Source: OLB6 sp964620125 (GTDB lineage Bacteria; Bacteroidota; Ignavibacteria; Kapaibacteriales; Kapaibacteriaceae). From it: DNA of 64,000 nt. The notes under the pieces were generated by a model. It was not told the origin of the DNA. It ran no database searches and worked only from the letters and a program-made list of their open reading frames with translations. The stretch lies in assembly GCA_964620125.1 (NCBI GenBank), contig CAZUGQ010000001.1:186001-250000 (forward strand), written 5' to 3'. Below are positions 60,830-64,000 of the stretch, one piece after another. A program made the translations under genes and the position numbers. Position 1 is the stretch's first letter. Each line of letters starts with the position of its first letter.

Positions 60830-63397
60830 ATGCATTACCCCTTCGAAACTGTGGAGCCAGCGTGGCAGGCACGCTGGCAGGCCGACGGTATCTACCGCAC
60901 ACGCACCGACGCGCAGAAGCCAGCGTTTTATGTGCTCGACATGTTTCCCTACCCTAGTGGCTCCGGCTTGCATATAGGGCATCCTGAAGGTTACACAGCA
61001 ACCGACATTGTAAGCCGCTACAAGCGCATGTGTGGCTTTAACGTGCTCCACCCAATGGGGTTTGATGCCTTTGGCCTACCCACGGAACGCCAGGCTATGG
61101 TAGAGAACATTCATCCACGCCTGATCACGGAACGGAATGTAGCCACCTTCACACGCCAGCTTGCCATGCTGGGTTTTGACTACGATTGGTCACGCATGGT
61201 GAATACCACCGAACCAGGGTATGTGCGATGGACGCAGTGGATGTTTCGGCTTATCTACAACTCCTGGTTCGATCCACATCTCAACAAGGCACGGCCCATC
61301 GCCGAGTTGCCCATCCCCCCCCATCTCCAGTCACCGTTAGAGATTCAAGCATATCAAGACGAGTACCGGCTGGCCTACATCGCCAACATCCCAGTTAACT
61401 GGTGCGAGGCTCTTGGCACCGTGCTTGCGAATGAAGAGGTTGACGAGTGGATTGAAAAAGGCTACACCGTTGAGAGACGTCCGATGCGCCAGTGGATGCT
61501 TCGCATTACAGCCTATGCACAACGTTTGCTCGATGGACTCGACACCATTCAGTGGCCAGCTTCCACTGTTGAAATGCAACGCCATTGGATAGGGCGTTCG
61601 GAGGGGGCACGCATCACCTTTGCCCTTGACGTGCCTGCAGGAGAGCATCCCGGCACAGCTCTTATAGTGAGTGTGTTCACCACCCGTCCCGACACCATCT
61701 TTGGTGCCACGTATCTGGTGCTTGCACCCGAACACGACCTTGTGGATGTGATCACCTCGGCCGAGCATCGCTCTGCCGTGTATGCGTACAAGCAGGCAGC
61801 CGCATTAAAGACAGACCTGGAGCGAACGGAACTCACACGTGAAAAGAGTGGTGCATTCACCGGCGCGTATGCCATAAACCCTGCAACCCAGAAGCGCATT
61901 CCTGTGTGGATAGCTGACTATGTGCTGGCACACTACGGCACCGGTGCAATTATGGCAGTTCCCGGACATGACCAGCGCGACTTTGAATTCGCAAACCGTT
62001 ACGATTTGCCGATCACGCGTGTTGTTGCATCACCAGCCGATCCACATGGCCAGGAGCCCCTTTCCACAGCCTTTACCGATGATGGCATAGCGTGCCACTC
62101 ATCGAATGCCGAAGTAACTCTCGATGGATTGCCTACACCACACGCCAAACGTGCAATCATCGCTTGGTTGGAAAGTAGGGGGCTTGGGCATGGAACCATA
62201 CAGTACCGTTTACGCGACTGGTTGTTTTCGCGGCAGCGGTACTGGGGCGAGCCCATACCGATTCTCTTGTTCGACGATGGCACGCGGCGGGTGCTTGATG
62301 AAGATGAGTTGCCGTTGTTGTTGCCTAACGTTGATAGCTTTCAGCCTGCAGGCACAGGAGAGTCGGCACTTGCCACCGTGCGCGAGTGGATTAACGTGGT
62401 AGATGCCCGGACTGGCAAACATGCCCGGTATGAAACCAACACGATGCCACAATGGGCTGGATCGTGCTGGTATTACCTGCGATACTGCGATCCGCACAAC
62501 AGTGAGGAGTTTTGCTCGCGCGAAGCGGAACGGTACTGGCTGGGAAGGCATGGCATCGACCTGTATGTGGGTGGAGCAGAACATGCCGTTTTACATCTGC
62601 TGTATGCGCGCTTCTGGCATAAGGTGCTGTATGATTATGGCTTGGTATCGACGGACGAGCCCGTGCATCGCCTGTTCCATCAAGGTTTGATATTAGGCGA
62701 AGACGGCCGGAAGATGAGCAAGTCGTTGGGTAATACGATCAGTCCCGAAGCCGTTGTATCCAAATACGGCGCCGATGCCGTTCGGCTGTACGAGATGTTC
62801 CTTGGTCCGCTCGAAGCGTCGAAGCCCTGGAGTTCCACTGGCATCGAAGGCATCAGTCGGTTCCTTGATCGAGTGTGGCGTTTGGTTGTTCGTGATGACG
62901 GCATTGCCATTGCCGATACCGTGCATGTGCCTGCCGACGTAGAGCGTGTGCTTCATGCAACCATCAAGAAAACACGTGAGGACATAGAGAACCTGAGCTT
63001 CAACACGGCCATCGCCCAGTTCATGATTTTCGTGAATGCATACACACCACTGGAAGTAAGACCTAAGGAGCACATTGAGAAGTTCCTACAATGCCTAGCC
63101 CCCTTCGCACCACACATCGCCGAAGAGTTGTGGCACCGGCTGGGTCATCCGACGAGTATCCATCTTTCCAGCTTTCCGGAGTATGATCCTGAGAAGCTTG
63201 TGGAAACGGAGATAGAGATTGTGCTTCAGGTGAATAGCAAGATTCGCGGCAAGTTGGTTGTGCCGGTCAATGCCTCGAAGGAGCAGCTCGAAGAGTTGGC
63301 CATGAAGGACGATGGCGTGTTACGCCATCTCGAGGGTAAACAGATCAAGAAGTTCATTGTGGTGCCAGGGAAGTTGGTTAATGTGCTAGTGGGTTAA
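60830..63397 (+). CDS. leuS: Leucyl-tRNA synthetase
   Basis: 855 residues from the ATG at 60830 (HYPFETVEPAWQARW); an upstream start would add a non-homologous 18 residues. Class I synthetase: HIGH motif HIGHPEGYTATD, an editing (CP1) domain with TTRPDTIFGATYLVLAPEH and GTGAIMAVPGHDQRD, and KMSKS motif GRKMSKSLGN, followed by the anticodon-binding and C-terminal domains. No T-box leader seen. The 3' end overlaps the convergent MFS gene by 12 bp and carries a 16-bp tandem duplication. Confidence 0.97.
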   Translation: MHYPFETVEPAWQARWQADGIYRTRTDAQKPAFYVLDMFPYPSGSGLHIGHPEGYTATDIVSRYKRMCGFNVLHPMGFDAFGLPTERQAMVENIHPRLITERNVATFTRQLAMLGFDYDWSRMVNTTEPGYVRWTQWMFRLIYNSWFDPHLNKARPIAELPIPPHLQSPLEIQAYQDEYRLAYIANIPVNWCEALGTVLANEEVDEWIEKGYTVERRPMRQWMLRITAYAQRLLDGLDTIQWPASTVEMQRHWIGRSEGARITFALDVPAGEHPGTALIVSVFTTRPDTIFGATYLVLAPEHDLVDVITSAEHRSAVYAYKQAAALKTDLERTELTREKSGAFTGAYAINPATQKRIPVWIADYVLAHYGTGAIMAVPGHDQRDFEFANRYDLPITRVVASPADPHGQEPLSTAFTDDGIACHSSNAEVTLDGLPTPHAKRAIIAWLESRGLGHGTIQYRLRDWLFSRQRYWGEPIPILLFDDGTRRVLDEDELPLLLPNVDSFQPAGTGESALATVREWINVVDARTGKHARYETNTMPQWAGSCWYYLRYCDPHNSEEFCSREAERYWLGRHGIDLYVGGAEHAVLHLLYARFWHKVLYDYGLVSTDEPVHRLFHQGLILGEDGRKMSKSLGNTISPEAVVSKYGADAVRLYEMFLGPLEASKPWSSTGIEGISRFLDRVWRLVVRDDGIAIADTVHVPADVERVLHATIKKTREDIENLSFNTAIAQFMIFVNAYTPLEVRPKEHIEKFLQCLAPFAPHIAEELWHRLGHPTSIHLSSFPEYDPEKLVETEIEIVLQVNSKIRGKLVVPVNASKEQLEELAMKDDGVLRHLEGKQIKKFIVVPGKLVNVLVG

Positions 63398-63407
63398 TGT
63401 GCTGGTG
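63376..63407. repeat. 16-bp tandem duplication across the leuS stop codon
   Basis: Two copies of GGTTAATGTGCT(A/G)GTG lie head to tail at 63376-63391 and 63392-63407, differing at one base. The second copy supplies the leuS TAA stop. Further GTGCTAG-like pieces follow to about 63430. The MFS gene ends within the first copy, so the repeat sits on the overlap of two convergent genes. Confidence 0.85.
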
Positions 63408-64000
63408 CGCTTGTTGACTAGTGTGCTAGAATGCCATGCCGCGAAGACGGCAATGAATGCCACCCCAAAAATGATCGCACTGGCAATGAAGGCCGTGGGA
63501 AGTGAATGAGCGTCAGCTACAAACCCTACCAAGGGTGCTGTGATGAGGAATACGGATCGAACACCAAGCTGACGTACACTTAACACTGTGGCACGAACAC
63601 CACTCTCCACGTGTGTATTTATCCGGCCTGTGAAAATGGGATTGGCCACACCTCGACAGATGTAAAACGAGGCGAACAGTGGCATGAGCCAGAGCGAAGA
63701 CCACATTCCAAGGACTCCTGCACTAACGATGGCCACCATCCCGAAAATGCCGATGGTGCGCAGCTCACCTAGGCGTGCCGCAATGGCTGAAGAACGCAAC
63801 GACACCACGCCAACCAGAGCATTGCCAGCTGCCCAGATAATACCGAACAACGCAACGGGTACAGCAAGCTGCTCCCAATACGGTTGATACATCCACAACA
63901 CGGTGAGTGTGCAAGCGCCAATCACAGACGCTGTAGCCATCAGCCACCGTAGTGTATGATCCTGAAGCACAACATGAACAACAACGCTCCAAATCTCACG
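63386..64000 (-). CDS. Major facilitator superfamily transporter (5' end outside window)
   Basis: The last 205 or so residues of an MFS protein; the frame stays open to the right edge, so the internal GTG at 63970 is not taken as the start. About six TM segments are visible (TASVIGACTLTVLWMYQPYWEQLAVPVALFGIIWAAGNALVG, in segments LRWLMATASVIGACTL and VALFGIIWAAGNALVG). The pattern YQPYWEQLAVP resembles a common MFS subgroup of bacterial permeases. Substrate unknown. Confidence 0.8.
   Translation of the reverse strand, partial: REIWSVVVHVVLQDHTLRWLMATASVIGACTLTVLWMYQPYWEQLAVPVALFGIIWAAGNALVGVVSLRSSAIAARLGELRTIGIFGMVAIVSAGVLGMWSSLWLMPLFASFYICRGVANPIFTGRINTHVESGVRATVLSVRQLGVRSVFLITAPLVGFVADAHSLPTAFIASAIIFGVAFIAVFAAWHSSTLVNKRTSTLTH

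Overview
This window is a gene-dense bacterial chromosome fragment with roughly 54% GC by eye. The layout points to the Bacteroidota/Chlorobiota/Ignavibacteria superphylum, possibly Kapabacteria; that placement is inference. Supporting marks are type IX secretion (T9SS)-like C-terminal sorting tails, DUF5683, DUF5723 and DUF4136 families, OmpA proteins with long periplasmic parts, a type III glutamine synthetase, a separate FeoA/FeoB pair, few Shine-Dalgarno sites, and several -7 promoter elements of the Bacteroidota type TAnnTTTG. A run of ten N at 16628-16637 shows that this is a scaffold, probably from a draft or metagenome assembly.

Layout. 1-4 kb: RND efflux pump (cut by the left edge) and its adaptor. 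4-7.4 kb: a heavy-metal-binding secreted protein and gcvP, then a terminator next to DnaA-box-like sequences. 7.5-11.4 kb: three tandem paralogous Asp-box secreted proteins, running into an ftsB-like gene, a RidA, a DUF5683 and an OmpA-family gene. 14.5-17.3 kb (minus strand): CorA/ZntB transporter, VOC protein, YbjN-like chaperone, assembly gap, pspA. 17.3-19.4 kb: recR with two similar lipoproteins around a small membrane protein. 19.4-20 kb: a DUF4136 lipoprotein with a frameshift. 20.1-29.6 kb: typA, two secreted proteins, then a TolC/MacA/MacB-like tripartite ABC exporter with two permeases. 29.7-36.3 kb: beta-helix protein, mgtE, feoAB, Y-family polymerase. 36.3-38.1 kb: a type II restriction-modification pair that keeps the NgoMIV active-site and recognition residues. 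38.2-47 kb: orphan oligopeptide-binding lipoprotein, OmpA-family protein and a 1590-residue surface protein with a glycine-rich segment. 47-48.8 kb: RidA and an ALDH8A1-like dehydrogenase, fitting the 2-aminomuconate steps of kynurenine breakdown. 48.9-53.5 kb: Xer recombinase, an HsdR-N nuclease-like orphan, a 12-unit octanucleotide repeat directly before a Gfo/Idh oxidoreductase, and a DUF5723 protein. 53.5-60.8 kb: NarX/NarL-like two-component pair, glutamine synthetase III, an ankyrin glutaminase and an ammonium transporter. 60.8-64 kb: leuS and part of an MFS transporter.

Across the whole window I see two unexplained sequence-level patterns. One is a strongly over-represented octamer AGGGGGCT (20 copies, in all reading frames and on both strands). 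The other is a set of 15 G:C homopolymer runs of 7-9 bases, most of them inside intact genes. Other points worth attention are the NgoMIV-like system, the octanucleotide repeat in a promoter position, two apparently leaderless start sites, and a 21-bp palindrome between divergent genes. No rRNA, tRNA, CRISPR array, insertion sequence or prophage was recognised. No stretch longer than 300 bases lacks a gene.
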